From NCBI GenBank assembly GCA_044375695.1, contig JBILMG010000008.1:1-25674 (forward strand): 25,674 bases of DNA, given 5' to 3'. Positions 1-6,399 of this stretch are shown in pieces. The translations under genes were made by a program, and so were the position numbers. The notes below the pieces were generated by a model. That model was not told where the DNA came from. It was given only the letters and a program-made list of their open reading frames with translations, and did not search any database. Origin of the DNA: DATDYW01 sp044375695 (lineage in GTDB: Bacteria > Patescibacteriota > Minisyncoccia > Phycocordibacterales > JAACPR01). Numbering within the stretch: position 1 is the first letter of the stretch; every line of letters begins with the position of its first letter.

Positions 1-1
1 C

Positions 2-64
2 GCCACTGACGCGAACGGCAACGTGAGCATCACCTGGCCGTCGACCTTCCGAACCTTGAAGTAG
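2..64 (+). CDS. C-terminal end of an unidentified protein (partial)
   Basis: An open frame enters from the left edge and ends at TAG (62-64) after 20 codons. The tail includes the peptide NGNVSITWPSTF. It is followed 21 nt later by a plus-strand hairpin with a T-run, as expected at the end of a gene. Too little is present to assign a family. Reading frame and stop are seen directly; that it is a real gene is inferred from the terminator. Confidence 0.5.
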   Translation, partial: ATDANGNVSITWPSTFRTLK

Positions 65-85
65 CCTCGGCTGCTCCGAAGGGGG

Positions 86-109
86 AAGCCGCCCGAAAGG
101 GCGGCTTTT
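86..109 (+). terminator. Rho-independent terminator of the left-edge gene
   Basis: A 9-bp stem (AAGCCGCCC / GGGCGGCTT) with a GAAA tetraloop is followed by TTCTC. It ends the plus-strand gene stopping at 64 and lies back to back with the minus-strand terminator at 112-145. Confidence 0.75.
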
Positions 110-111
110 CT

Positions 112-145
112 CGTAAAAGAAAAGGCCTGCCGCATAGCGGCAGGC
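112..145 (-). terminator. Terminator, hairpin plus TTTTCTTTT tail
   Basis: Read on the minus strand, a perfect 9-bp stem (GCCTGCCGC / GCGGCAGGC, 3-nt loop, 125-145) is followed by TTTTCTTTTA. The stop of the upstream gene lies 1 nt before the stem. It belongs to the recurrent U4-C-U4 terminator family of this window. Confidence 0.85.
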
Positions 146-146
146 T

Positions 147-467
147 TCAGGCGGCGACTTTGGCTCGGTCCGGCAGCGGCACCGCGTCGATTACGACCGG
201 CCCTTTCGACTCGATACGCTCGATGCTGGCGAGCCCTACGACCCGCAGCAGACGAGCCTCGTGCTTCGGCAGGACATCGGCGGCTCCGGGAGGCAGCTGC
301 GTCCGCCCGAGCGGCGTCTCGCGCGACACACCTTTCTTCCTTTTTTTGATGCGGGCGATTAGCGTCGATGAGATTTTCTCGAAGGCTTTTTTCTCGCCGA
401 CGCGGTCGAATAGCATCTCCTCGCGTTCGCCGGTTTGGTATATGACTGGATTGAGCGGGTAGGGCAT
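147..467 (-). CDS. Small unknown protein, 106 aa
   Basis: I do not recognise this protein. It is soluble, with a basic stretch near residues 40-46 (IKKRKKG) followed by SRETPLGRTQLPPGAA, and a C-terminal half rich in V, I and E. It has no signal peptide or membrane segment. Reality is supported by context: it stops 1 nt from a strong terminator, and a promoter-like pair (ATTGAC / TAACTG, 478-508) lies just upstream with the -10 ending 10 nt before the ATG. It follows the ABC-F gene on the same strand after an 82-nt gap, but the local promoter suggests independent transcription. Confidence 0.6.
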   Translation of the reverse strand: MPYPLNPVIYQTGEREEMLFDRVGEKKAFEKISSTLIARIKKRKKGVSRETPLGRTQLPPGAADVLPKHEARLLRVVGLASIERIESKGPVVIDAVPLPDRAKVAA

Positions 468-477
468 AGTTTCGGGC

Positions 478-508
478 CAGTTAGCCCTTCTTTTGGCGGC
501 GCGTCAAT
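478..508 (-). promoter_or_regulatory. Promoter for the 106-aa gene
   Basis: Minus-strand ATTGAC (503-508) and TAACTG (478-483) lie about 18 nt apart; the -10 ends 10 nt before the ATG at 467. This matches the -35/-10 layout of other minus-strand small genes here, with a weaker -10. Confidence 0.45.
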
Positions 509-511
509 GAA

Positions 512-534
512 GCCGCGGGCCTGTTGCCCGCGGC
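512..534. other. GC-rich hairpin without U-tract
   Basis: A perfect 9-bp stem (GCCGCGGGC / GCCCGCGGC) with a 5-nt loop lies 15 nt downstream of the ABC-F stop. Unlike most gene ends here it lacks the U4-C-U4 tail on the minus strand, so it may be a weak terminator or a 3'-end stabilising hairpin. Confidence 0.5.
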
Positions 535-549
535 GAGAAAAACGTACCG

Positions 550-2001
550 CTACTGCTTGCCGAGGTCTAGGTGTTGGTTGATGCGCACCTGCGACACGAA
601 CTCCGGGACGTGGGAGACCATAATCATGGCGCCCTCGTACTTGTCGAGCGCCGCGGCGATGACCGGCAGGTGGCGGAAGTTGATGTGGTTGGTTGGCTCG
701 TCGAGGATCAGGAGGCCGGGGCGCTCGAGCACCAGCCGCGCGAAGGCGACCAGGCCCTTCTGGCCCTCCGACAGGCTGCCGATTTTGGCGTGCGCCATTT
801 CGCCGGTGATGAGGAAGCCGCCGGCGACCGCGCGAATCTCCTCGTCGGTCAGATCTTTGGAGACCGAGGAAAGTGACTCGAGCACCGTGTGGTCGAAGTT
901 CAGCGTCGAGAAGTCCTGGCGGTAGTAGCCGACGCGGACGCCTTCCGTAATCTTCGAGCCTTCGGCTTCTCCGGTCGCGATCGCCTCGAGCAGCGTGCTC
1001 TTGCCGATGCCGTTCGGCCCCGACAGGAGCAGGTGGTCTTTCTTGCGGAGCTCCACGCTGACGTCGCGCTTCACCGGCTTGTGGTTGCGCAGCACCTTGA
1101 CCGAGGTGAGCTTGAAGAGCTCGCCCGAGAGGCCGTCCTGCACGGGGATCGTGAACGGGCGAATGGTGCGGTCCTCGCGGCGCACGTCGACCTTCTCCTC
1201 CTCGAGGTCTTCCGCCTTCTGGCGCATGCGCTTCGCCACCAGGCGCATCTGGCCGCCCTTGTTGGCGAAGAAGTTCGCCTTGTCCTTGTTGGCCTGAATC
1301 TCCTTAGCCAGCTGCGCGTTCTTGCGGTTCTCGCGCTCTACCCGCGCCTTGATCTGCTCTACCACGTCGCGGTAGTCGCCGACGTACTGCTCGATCTTGC
1401 GCGTGTGCACGTCTAGGTAAATGACGCCGTCGGTGAAGGCGTTGAGGAAGTCGGCGTCGTGGGAAATTACCAGGCAGGTCTTCTGGTAGCCGATGAGGAA
1501 GTTGGTGAGGTGCTCGATGCCGGCGTGATCCAGGTTGTTGGTCGGCTCGTCGAGGAGCAGGAGGTCGGGGTCCTGGATGAGCGCCGAAGCCAGAAGGAGG
1601 CGCGCCTGTTGGCCGCCCGAGAACGATTTGACCAGGCGGTCGTGCGGCGCGACCAGGTTAACCACCTCGAGCACAGCGTCGATTTTGGGATCGATGTCGT
1701 ACACCTTCTTGGGGAAGCACTTCTGGAAGAAGTCGCGCACGGTGAGCTCTCGGTCCTCTCTGGAGATGACCTGCCTGGCGGTCGCGACCGTGAGGCTCTT
1801 GTCGACCATGACCTCGCCGGACTCAACCTCGAGCTCGCCGGTGAGCAGCTTGAAGAGGGTGCTCTTGCCCGCGCCGTTCTGGCCCATCAGGGTGAACTTG
1901 GCGCCGCGGCGCAGCGAAAAATCTACCTCGTCGAGGATTTGCTTCTTGCCGTACTCGAAAGAGACGGCGTCGAATCGGACTACGGTTTCTCCGCGTGACA
2001 T
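550..2001 (-). CDS. ABC-F family ATP-binding protein
   Basis: This protein has two ABC ATPase domains in one chain and no membrane segment, the ABC-F architecture (EttA/Uup-like factors that act on ribosomes). Domain 1 has Walker A GQNGAGKST (about 40-48), signature SFSGGQ (126-131) and Walker B LLLLDEPTNNLD. A basic, helical linker (about 210-285) follows, the position of the tRNA-contacting P-site loop. Domain 2 has Walker A GPNGIGKST (about 328-336), signature SLSEGQ and Walker B LLILDEPTNHIN. The last Walker B is unusual, NHIN where NHLD is usual, so the D-loop Asp is Asn. At 483 aa it is on the short side for the family. The exact subfamily cannot be assigned. The ATG at 2001 is preceded by TAAGCT ending 9 nt upstream. 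Confidence 0.93.
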   Translation of the reverse strand: MSRGETVVRFDAVSFEYGKKQILDEVDFSLRRGAKFTLMGQNGAGKSTLFKLLTGELEVESGEVMVDKSLTVATARQVISREDRELTVRDFFQKCFPKKVYDIDPKIDAVLEVVNLVAPHDRLVKSFSGGQQARLLLASALIQDPDLLLLDEPTNNLDHAGIEHLTNFLIGYQKTCLVISHDADFLNAFTDGVIYLDVHTRKIEQYVGDYRDVVEQIKARVERENRKNAQLAKEIQANKDKANFFANKGGQMRLVAKRMRQKAEDLEEEKVDVRREDRTIRPFTIPVQDGLSGELFKLTSVKVLRNHKPVKRDVSVELRKKDHLLLSGPNGIGKSTLLEAIATGEAEGSKITEGVRVGYYRQDFSTLNFDHTVLESLSSVSKDLTDEEIRAVAGGFLITGEMAHAKIGSLSEGQKGLVAFARLVLERPGLLILDEPTNHINFRHLPVIAAALDKYEGAMIMVSHVPEFVSQVRINQHLDLGKQ

Positions 2002-2030
2002 GGGGTAGGGAGCTTACGGGGGATTCGGGT

Positions 2031-2062
2031 AAAAGAAAAGCCGCGCGAGAGATCGGGCGGCT
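2031..2062 (-). terminator. Terminator, hairpin plus TTTTCTTTT tail
   Basis: The minus-strand stem AGCCGC / GCGGCT (2039-2062) is followed by TTTTCTTTTACC. It ends the two-gene unit 2077-2627. Its U-tract lies about 17 nt upstream of the -10-like TAAGCT (2011-2016) of the ABC-F gene, so terminator and next promoter are nested. Confidence 0.8.
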
Positions 2063-2076
2063 AGTTTGGGCGGACG

Positions 2077-2310
2077 CTACCGGGGCCAATAGAGGCTGTA
2101 TCGACCGAGACCGGGCTCTGTTTCGATCAGCGTATCGGTCGGCTCAGGGCCTCTGGCGCAGGCGGTCAGGACGATAACGAAACCCTCGGACATCCTCCTC
2201 TGGAGGATGCTCACCGGCAGCTCTATCGAGAGCGTGCAGTCGGCGCTGTTGCACTCGCACAGGCAGGGGAGCGTGGCTTCGGCGCGCGCTCTATTTGCCG
2301 CGTCGCTCAT
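2077..2310 (-). CDS. Small CxC...C-motif protein, 77 aa
   Basis: The N-terminal half holds the Cys cluster CLCECNSADC followed by IEL, and the second half has FVIVLTACARGPEP. This layout resembles a small bacterial family of unknown function in which a CEC-x-DC motif is followed by I-x-L, then FVV-x-GH; here the usual Gly-His position reads differently. Possible metal binding by the Cys cluster is inference. The ATG overlaps the stop of the upstream prepilin-like gene (ATGA), so the two are probably translationally coupled in one transcript ended by the terminator at 2031-2062. Confidence 0.65.
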   Translation of the reverse strand: MSDAANRARAEATLPCLCECNSADCTLSIELPVSILQRRMSEGFVIVLTACARGPEPTDTLIETEPGLGRYSLYWPR

Positions 2311-2627
2311 TCGGGTTTGACGGCGTAGTTGAACAGCATGTTGGTGTCGAGTGCAAAGACCTTGCGGCTGCCGTCTTCCAGCTCCACCGTGATCTTTGAG
2401 TCGTCCCAGACGGCTCGCTTGCTCGTCAGCACGGTCTTGGCCGCAGGTTCGCTGAGGCGAATCTCCCTGAGGACTCCTTCCTCTGTGAACCAGAAATTGC
2501 CGGCCATGAGGGTACTGTAGACGCCGACGAACAGCGCGATTCCGATCGCGAAGATCGCGAGCATGCCGAGTAACACTTGGAGGAGGGTGACGCCTTTATT
2601 GGCTTTTGGGGATGTGTGGATTTTCAT
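2307..2627 (-). CDS. Prepilin-like membrane-anchored small protein
   Basis: This 106-aa protein starts with a short basic leader and the segment KGVTLLQVLLGMLAIFAIG, which resembles a type IV prepilin N-terminus (K-G | F-T-L-I-E with a hydrophobic helix). The +5 Glu typical of pilins is Gln and +1 is Val, so processing by prepilin peptidase is uncertain; a plain N-terminal anchor is the alternative. The rest is a small hydrophilic domain with an alternating strand pattern (KITVELEDGSRKVFAL). It is first in a two-gene unit with the Cys-motif gene (4-nt overlap). Promoter and leader hairpin lie upstream at 2642-2704. Confidence 0.7.
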   Translation of the reverse strand: MKIHTSPKANKGVTLLQVLLGMLAIFAIGIALFVGVYSTLMAGNFWFTEEGVLREIRLSEPAAKTVLTSKRAVWDDSKITVELEDGSRKVFALDTNMLFNYAVKPE

Positions 2628-2641
2628 GTGTGCTTGGGTGG

Positions 2642-2665
2642 CTCTGGAAAGAATTTGCTCCAGAG
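2642..2665 (-). other. Leader hairpin upstream of the prepilin-like gene
   Basis: CTCTGGA / TCCAGAG pairs across a 10-nt loop in the presumed 5' leader, 15 nt before the ATG at 2627. A 7-bp stem in the leader could affect translation or RNA stability; no known riboswitch is recognised. Confidence 0.4.
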
Positions 2666-2675
2666 ATTCTCTTTC

Positions 2676-2704
2676 ACGTTAACCCAATTTTTAATAAAGT
2701 CAAA
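2676..2704 (-). promoter_or_regulatory. Promoter of the 2627-2077 unit
   Basis: Minus-strand TTTGAC (2699-2704) is followed after about 16 nt by TAACGT (2676-2681) in the only AT-rich stretch of this intergenic region. The -10 is weak. Confidence 0.45.
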
Positions 2705-2779
2705 TTTTGCCGACAGGTCGCGGCGGAATCATAGGCGGCGAAAATATTCGGTCGGTCGAGGAGGTTTCTCGAATTCTTC

Positions 2780-3172
2780 TTAGCCCAGCAGGTAGGGCAA
2801 AAAGATGAACGCGCCGATGGCGAGAGCGGCGAGGGCCGCCAAGAGCACCGCGCCGGCGGCGACGTCTTTGGTGTCGCGGGCGTAGGGGTGGTACTCGGGC
2901 GAGGTGAGGTTGATGTCGATTTCGATGGCGGTGTTGATTGCCTCGGCCACGAGGACGAGCCCGGCGGCCAGCGTCAGCATCATCCACTCGATTCGCGTGA
3001 TACCGAGGCCCGCGCCCGCGGCGACCGCCAAAACCAGAATGCCCACGTGCACCCAGGCGTTGTGCGTGGTTTTCGCAAAGAGCGCCAGGCCGCGGCCGGC
3101 GTGCGCGAAGCTCTTGGCGCGTCGCAGCAGCGAGAACTCTTTCGGGGTGTCGATTCGCTGACTTTTTTCCAT
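2780..3172 (-). CDS. dgkA: Undecaprenol / diacylglycerol kinase (DgkA family)
   Basis: This 130-aa integral membrane protein has about three hydrophobic helices (near 42-58, 62-80 and 104-127) and the family signature EAINTAIEIDIN (about 77-88) followed by YARDTKDVAAGAVL (about 97-110), which carry the conserved catalytic and metal-binding Glu, Asn and Asp positions. The family phosphorylates lipid alcohols at the membrane; in bacteria without other lipid pathways undecaprenol is the likely substrate, feeding the lipid carrier used for wall synthesis, which fits the elongation genes in this window. The ATG at 3172 lies 7 nt after TAGAAT (3180-3185), implying a leaderless mRNA. No clear terminator is seen downstream. 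Confidence 0.9.
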   Translation of the reverse strand: MEKSQRIDTPKEFSLLRRAKSFAHAGRGLALFAKTTHNAWVHVGILVLAVAAGAGLGITRIEWMMLTLAAGLVLVAEAINTAIEIDINLTSPEYHPYARDTKDVAAGAVLLAALAALAIGAFIFLPYLLG

Positions 3173-3193
3173 GGCGAGAATTCTAACCTAAGG

Positions 3194-3222
3194 GAAAAAG
3201 AAAACCGCTTCGGCAGCGGGTT
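3194..3222 (-). terminator. Terminator, hairpin plus TTTTCTTTTT tail
   Basis: A minus-strand stem of 7 bp with one bulge (3203-3222) is followed by TTTTCTTTTTCCC. It ends the gene at 3235-3513, and its tail abuts the -10 of dgkA. Confidence 0.75.
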
Positions 3223-3234
3223 TGATTGACCGTC

Positions 3235-3513
3235 TCAGAGTTTGGGCATGCCGTGCTCTAGGAGCGGCTCAAAGATTTTTCGCCACTGGTCGAGGGTGCC
3301 GAGGACGCCGTTGATTTCGAGGGTTGCTCTGTGAGGGTCTCGGGCGACTTTTTCTTCGTAATGAATCACCACAGACTCGGAGCAGCAGCCGCACTTTACG
3401 CGGATGCTCGGCCCCTTCGTGCGGTTTGGAGATACTGTCTTGCCTCGCCGAACGGTAATTCTTAGCGGCTGGAGGGTGCTCTGACCGTCTTCGATTCTGA
3501 TAATTTTTGGCAT
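3235..3513 (-). CDS. Small Cys-motif protein of unknown function, 92 aa
   Basis: The start MPKIIRIEDG at 3513 is chosen; the frame stays open to 3624, but that extension runs through the upstream terminator. The protein has a basic N-terminal half (ITVRRGKTVSP), a CGCC cluster in IRVKCGCCSESVVIHYE, and a C-terminal part ending in LDQWRKIFEPLLEHG. No family is recognised. The Cys cluster could bind metal or form a disulphide (inference). It is a single-gene unit bounded by terminators at 3194-3222 and 3570-3603. TTGACG lies upstream, but the spacing to a -10 is not convincing. Confidence 0.65.
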   Translation of the reverse strand: MPKIIRIEDGQSTLQPLRITVRRGKTVSPNRTKGPSIRVKCGCCSESVVIHYEEKVARDPHRATLEINGVLGTLDQWRKIFEPLLEHGMPKL

Positions 3514-3569
3514 GGCGTGTTCTTTTGTTCCCGACGATACTGCGCGTTTAGGGTCGCCGTCGTCAAGTG

Positions 3570-3603
3570 AAAAAGAAAACCGCGCGCCCTTCGGGCGCGC
3601 GGT
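3570..3603 (-). terminator. Terminator, hairpin plus TTTTCTTTTT tail
   Basis: A perfect 10-bp G+C stem (3580-3602) with a 3-nt loop is followed on the minus strand by TTTTCTTTTTCAC. It ends the oxidoreductase gene, whose stop lies 15 nt upstream. Confidence 0.9.
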
Positions 3604-3617
3604 GAATATTCGGACTC

Positions 3618-4835
3618 TTACCACATGATTTCGCCAAACTCGACCGGCTTGCCATCTTTGGCCGCGCGTAGCGCCACCTCGATGAAGCGCATGCCGGCGA
3701 CGCCGTCGCGGAGCGTCGGGTAGCCGTAGTCCACGAAGTCGAAGCTGACCCGGTTCTCTGCTGCGTCTTTCTGCCAGGCTCGCACGTGCCGCTCGAAATT
3801 CTGGTAGAGGTGCGAGAAGGCGTCGTGGAAGCCTTCGGGGTGGCCGCCGGGCAGGAACGCGCCCTTCGCCACGTCATCGGGAAGGTTGCCGATGAAGGGA
3901 TCTGTGGCAGAGGGCAAGGCGCCGCGGTAGTAAGTCACGTGCTGCCCAGTCTTCGTGAAGAGGTGGAACTTCTCAGACTCCTCTTGGTCCCAGATGATTG
4001 TCCCGTCTGTGCCGTTGACCTCAATCCGCAGCCCGTTCTTGTGGCCGATCGCCACCTGCGTGGCGGCGACGGTGGCCACGGCACCGTTTGAGAGCGTACA
4101 GAAGGTGGTGAAGTTGTCGTCGAGCTGGCGGCCGGGGACAATTGCCCGCACGTCCGCAAACTTGACGGTTTTCACCTCGAGCCCCGTCACGTACCGCAGC
4201 TGCATGAGGGCGTGCGTGCCGATGTCTCCGCCGCAGCAGGAGGCACCGGCGGTTTCCGGATTGGTTCGCCACCAGGCCTGCTGGTAGCCGCCGGCATCGG
4301 GCATCGTCTCCAGCGGCTCGGCTAGCCACCCTTGGTAGTATGTGGCGTCGACGCGGACAACTCGGCCGATTTTTCCGCTCGTCACAATGTACCGCATCAC
4401 GCGGCTCATTTCGTGCCCAATGTAGGTGTGGGCGACGCCGACAGGCACGTTCTTGTCCTCTGCGAGCTTGGCCAGCATCTGCGCTTCGGCGAGGTTGAAC
4501 GTGACCGGCTTCTCGAGGAATACGGGGATATCCGCTTCGATGAACTGTCGCGCCTGCTCGGCGTGGACGTTGTTCGGCGTCACGATGACGGCGTAGTCCG
4601 CGGCAACGAGCGAGTCGTCTTTGCCGGCCTGAATCAGCTCGGCGATGCTCGCGTAGGGTTTGATCGGGTAAGGCCAGTTCTCGGCGGCTTCCAGGCCTCT
4701 CGCTGGGTCGCGGCTCAGCACGCCGCAGCAGACATCTGCCGTGCTGTTGCCGTGAATGGCGCGCAGGTGCGGGGCCGCGATAAAGGCTCCCGAGCCGCCA
4801 ATCATGGCGACTCTCAATTTTCTTTGGTTGTTCAT
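3618..4835 (-). CDS. Gfo/Idh/MocA family oxidoreductase
   Basis: A 405-aa NAD(P)-dependent dehydrogenase-like protein. The N-terminal Rossmann part begins RVAMIGGSGAFIA, a glycine-rich dinucleotide-binding loop. The family EKP motif appears in VFLEKPVTFN (about residue 107), and the C-terminal domain has GGDIGTHALMQL, matching the G-x-D-x-x-x-H region of the active site. Family members oxidise or reduce sugars and related polyols; the substrate here is unknown. The start MNNQRK at 4835 is preferred over an in-frame start at 4943 because the Rossmann strand begins right after it and the upstream 36 residues look non-coding. Its leader is about 80 nt if the promoter at 4916-4944 is used, unlike the leaderless neighbours. 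A full-length metabolic enzyme of this kind suggests lateral acquisition (inference). Confidence 0.92.
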   Translation of the reverse strand: MNNQRKLRVAMIGGSGAFIAAPHLRAIHGNSTADVCCGVLSRDPARGLEAAENWPYPIKPYASIAELIQAGKDDSLVAADYAVIVTPNNVHAEQARQFIEADIPVFLEKPVTFNLAEAQMLAKLAEDKNVPVGVAHTYIGHEMSRVMRYIVTSGKIGRVVRVDATYYQGWLAEPLETMPDAGGYQQAWWRTNPETAGASCCGGDIGTHALMQLRYVTGLEVKTVKFADVRAIVPGRQLDDNFTTFCTLSNGAVATVAATQVAIGHKNGLRIEVNGTDGTIIWDQEESEKFHLFTKTGQHVTYYRGALPSATDPFIGNLPDDVAKGAFLPGGHPEGFHDAFSHLYQNFERHVRAWQKDAAENRVSFDFVDYGYPTLRDGVAGMRFIEVALRAAKDGKPVEFGEIMW

Positions 4836-4915
4836 GTTCTGTATTTGGTTTGGTTTTCGGTTCAGGTCTCGTCGTCCAAAATGCTCGGGCAATTGGGGAA
4901 TTTGAATCCGCGGAC

Positions 4916-4944
4916 AGGTTACCTGGGGGCTGGCCGGTGTCAAA
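4916..4944 (-). promoter_or_regulatory. Promoter of the oxidoreductase gene
   Basis: Minus-strand TTTGACA (-35 at 4939-4944) is followed by a 16-nt spacer and TAACCT (4916-4921). It lies just after the terminator of the pilT-like gene. Confidence 0.5.
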
Positions 4945-4958
4945 GCGAACCGCCAGGC

Positions 4959-4990
4959 AAAAGAAAAGCCGCCCCGGAACGGGGCGGCTT
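4959..4990 (-). terminator. Terminator, hairpin plus TTTTCTTTT tail
   Basis: A perfect 10-bp stem (AAGCCGCCCC / GGGGCGGCTT, 4966-4990, loop GTTCC on the minus strand) is followed by TTTTCTTTTGCC. It ends the pilT-like gene 10 nt after its stop. Confidence 0.9.
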
Positions 4991-5000
4991 GGCCTCTGCC

Positions 5001-5819
5001 TCACATTTTGCGCTTCGCGAGCTCCACGCTCACGTAGCTCGCGTCGCGGCTCTTGGAAACCGCTGTCTGCCGGGTGATCTTTCCGGCGACCGCGAGCTCG
5101 ATGAGGTGGCCGTCGCGCAGCTGCATGCCGATGCCTTTGCCGCCGCGAATGGCGTCGTCTACGCCGACCGGACGATCTTTCAGTATCGAGGCGCGTATGG
5201 GGTCGTTCATGATCATCAGCTCGTAAGCGGCTACGACGCCCTGCTGGTCGGCTGCCTCGCACATCGTCTGAGATTGAACGGCTACCAGCGATCCGGCCAG
5301 CTGAACCCGGATGTGGCTCTGCTCGGCTGCGGGGAAGGCGTCCAGGATGTAGTTCACCGTTGCCGCCGCGCTGAGCGTGTGCGTGGTGGCAAGGACAAGA
5401 TGCCCGGTCTCGGCGGCCCGAATCGCGGTGCGAATGGTTTCCAGGTCGCGCATCTCTCCGATGAGGATGACGTTCGGGTCTGCGCGCAGCACGTCCCTGA
5501 GCGCGTCGGCAAAGCTTTCCGCGTCTGTGCCGATTTCTCGCTGGCTCACGATTGACTGGTTCGAGGCGTGAACGTACTCCACGGGATCTTCGAAGGTCAT
5601 GATGTGCCGCGCCGAGGTGCGGTTCACGTGATCGATTAAACTCGCCAGAGAGGTCGACTTGCCAGAGCCGGTTGGTCCGGTCACCAAGATGAGGCCCTCT
5701 CTGCGGTTGCACAGATCCACCAGCGCGCTGGGGAGACCTATCTCTTGCGGCGTCAGTATCCGACTTGGGAGACGGCGTAGCGCGAGGTTGTAGCTTCGCC
5801 CCGCCTTGAACATCGCCAC
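5001..5819 (-). CDS. PilT-like twitching ATPase lacking its N-terminal domain (possible pseudogene)
   Basis: The core matches type IV pilus retraction ATPases: Walker A GPTGSGKS (48-55), Asp box FEDPVEYVH (76-84), Walker B VILIGEMRD (117-125) and His box ETGHLVLATTHT (137-148, TTHT where TLHT is usual). PilT is normally about 340-370 aa with an N-terminal domain of roughly 90-100 residues; here 272 aa remain and similarity begins at once with VAMFKAGRSYNLALRRLPS, the linker that normally follows that domain. Upstream in frame is TGA at 5829-5831, and beyond that lies the repeat zone 5.83-6.0 kb. The only start is GTG at 5819. The N-terminal part is therefore missing, so the gene is probably a remnant, although the ATPase core is intact and still has a good terminator. 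Confidence 0.85.
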   Translation of the reverse strand: MAMFKAGRSYNLALRRLPSRILTPQEIGLPSALVDLCNRREGLILVTGPTGSGKSTSLASLIDHVNRTSARHIMTFEDPVEYVHASNQSIVSQREIGTDAESFADALRDVLRADPNVILIGEMRDLETIRTAIRAAETGHLVLATTHTLSAAATVNYILDAFPAAEQSHIRVQLAGSLVAVQSQTMCEAADQQGVVAAYELMIMNDPIRASILKDRPVGVDDAIRGGKGIGMQLRDGHLIELAVAGKITRQTAVSKSRDASYVSVELAKRKM

Positions 5820-5894
5820 CGGGATCGGTCACAACTCTCCTCGCGCCGTCGCGCTCGGAGGTCGCGACGGCGCCTCGCGGCCTCGCGCGACGCT

Positions 5895-5957
5895 CGGCAT
5901 CGCTGCGTCTTTCGATCCCTGCCCGCTCGGTGCGCAGGCACCTCGCTCGGGGGAGCA
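5895..5957 (+). repeat. Dispersed GC-rich repeat, copy A
   Basis: A 63-nt segment aligns without gaps to 7130-7192, about 57 of 63 positions identical by eye. It reads CGGCATCGCTGCG, then a tRNA T-arm-like stretch (TTCGATCCCTGC), then about 25 nt with the hairpin GGTGC-GCAG-GCACC, then an acceptor-like GGGGGAGCA. Its right end is the left arm of the palindrome 5951-6000. It separates the truncated pilT-like gene from the next gene. Confidence 0.8.
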
Positions 5958-6000
5958 CACAGAAAAGAGCGCCCGAAGGCGCTCTTTTCTGTGTGCTCCC
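5951..6000. terminator. Long perfect palindrome, bidirectional terminator-like
   Basis: Two perfect 23-nt arms (5951-5973 and 5978-6000) flank a CGAA loop. The inner part is a terminator stem (AGAGCGCC / GGCGCTCT) flanked by TTTTCT in both directions. The arms extend past the terminator into GTGTGCTCCC, more than termination needs. It may be the trace of an inverted duplication. Confidence 0.75.
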
Positions 6001-6063
6001 GAACCTGGACGCGTTCAGAACTTCGGACTGGGCGAGGCTCGCCCGAGAAATAGAAATGATGAA

Positions 6064-6101
6064 CCCCGCCGTTCGCGCTGTTTAGGCGCTACTAGGCGGG
6101 G
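6064..6101 (-). other. Hairpin after the 82-aa gene
   Basis: CCCCGCC / GGCGGGG pairs around an inner GCGC-N7-GCGC stem, ending 6 nt from the stop at 6108. The minus-strand tail is TTCATCATTTCTATTTCT, only a weak U-tract. It may serve as terminator for the 82-aa gene. Confidence 0.5.
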
Positions 6102-6107
6102 GAGGTT

Positions 6108-6356
6108 TTACCCGTTGGTCTGCATTTGGTATCCGACGACCAGTTGGGCGATGAGGCTTTCCATCGCCGTCCCGGGGCGTTTCCCCGAAGGGTGCTGGTG
6201 CCAAACCGTGCAGTTTCCGCGAAACTTCATCGTGGATGTCTTTGCCCCTAAGAGGCGAGCGAGGACGCTCGGTACTCTCTCGAGGATGACGTCGTGGTCG
6301 AAGTTGTCTGCCGGAACAACACTCTTTACGCTGTATGAGGATAAGAATAAGGACAT
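6108..6356 (-). CDS. Small unknown protein, 82 aa
   Basis: The frame is open to 6689, but a good promoter at 6367-6395 lies inside it, so the gene should start at ATG 6356 (MSLFLSSYSVKSVVP), 10 nt after the -10. The protein has an acidic patch (ADNFDHDVILERVPS) and the segment KFRGNCTVWHQHPSGKRPG with one Cys and two His. No family is recognised. AT-rich codons at the start contrast with the GC-rich remainder. It has no membrane segment. Confidence 0.55.
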   Translation of the reverse strand: MSLFLSSYSVKSVVPADNFDHDVILERVPSVLARLLGAKTSTMKFRGNCTVWHQHPSGKRPGTAMESLIAQLVVGYQMQTNG

Positions 6357-6366
6357 AGTCGTGTGT

Positions 6367-6395
6367 ATAATAACATACTCACAAACATTGTCAAA
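6367..6395 (-). promoter_or_regulatory. Promoter of the 82-aa gene
   Basis: TTTGACA (-35 at 6390-6395 on the minus strand), about 16-17 nt spacer, then TATTAT (6367-6372), in an AT-rich island within GC-rich DNA. It decides the start at 6356. Confidence 0.7.
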
Positions 6396-6399
6396 TATT

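Noticed and set aside
4332..5555. A 407-codon plus-strand frame
   Set aside because: Antisense of recognised genes; no motif and no start signal.
4021..5958. A 645-codon minus-strand frame across the oxidoreductase and pilT-like genes
   Set aside because: It overlaps two recognised genes in another frame on the same strand and has the Arg-rich composition of GC shadow frames.
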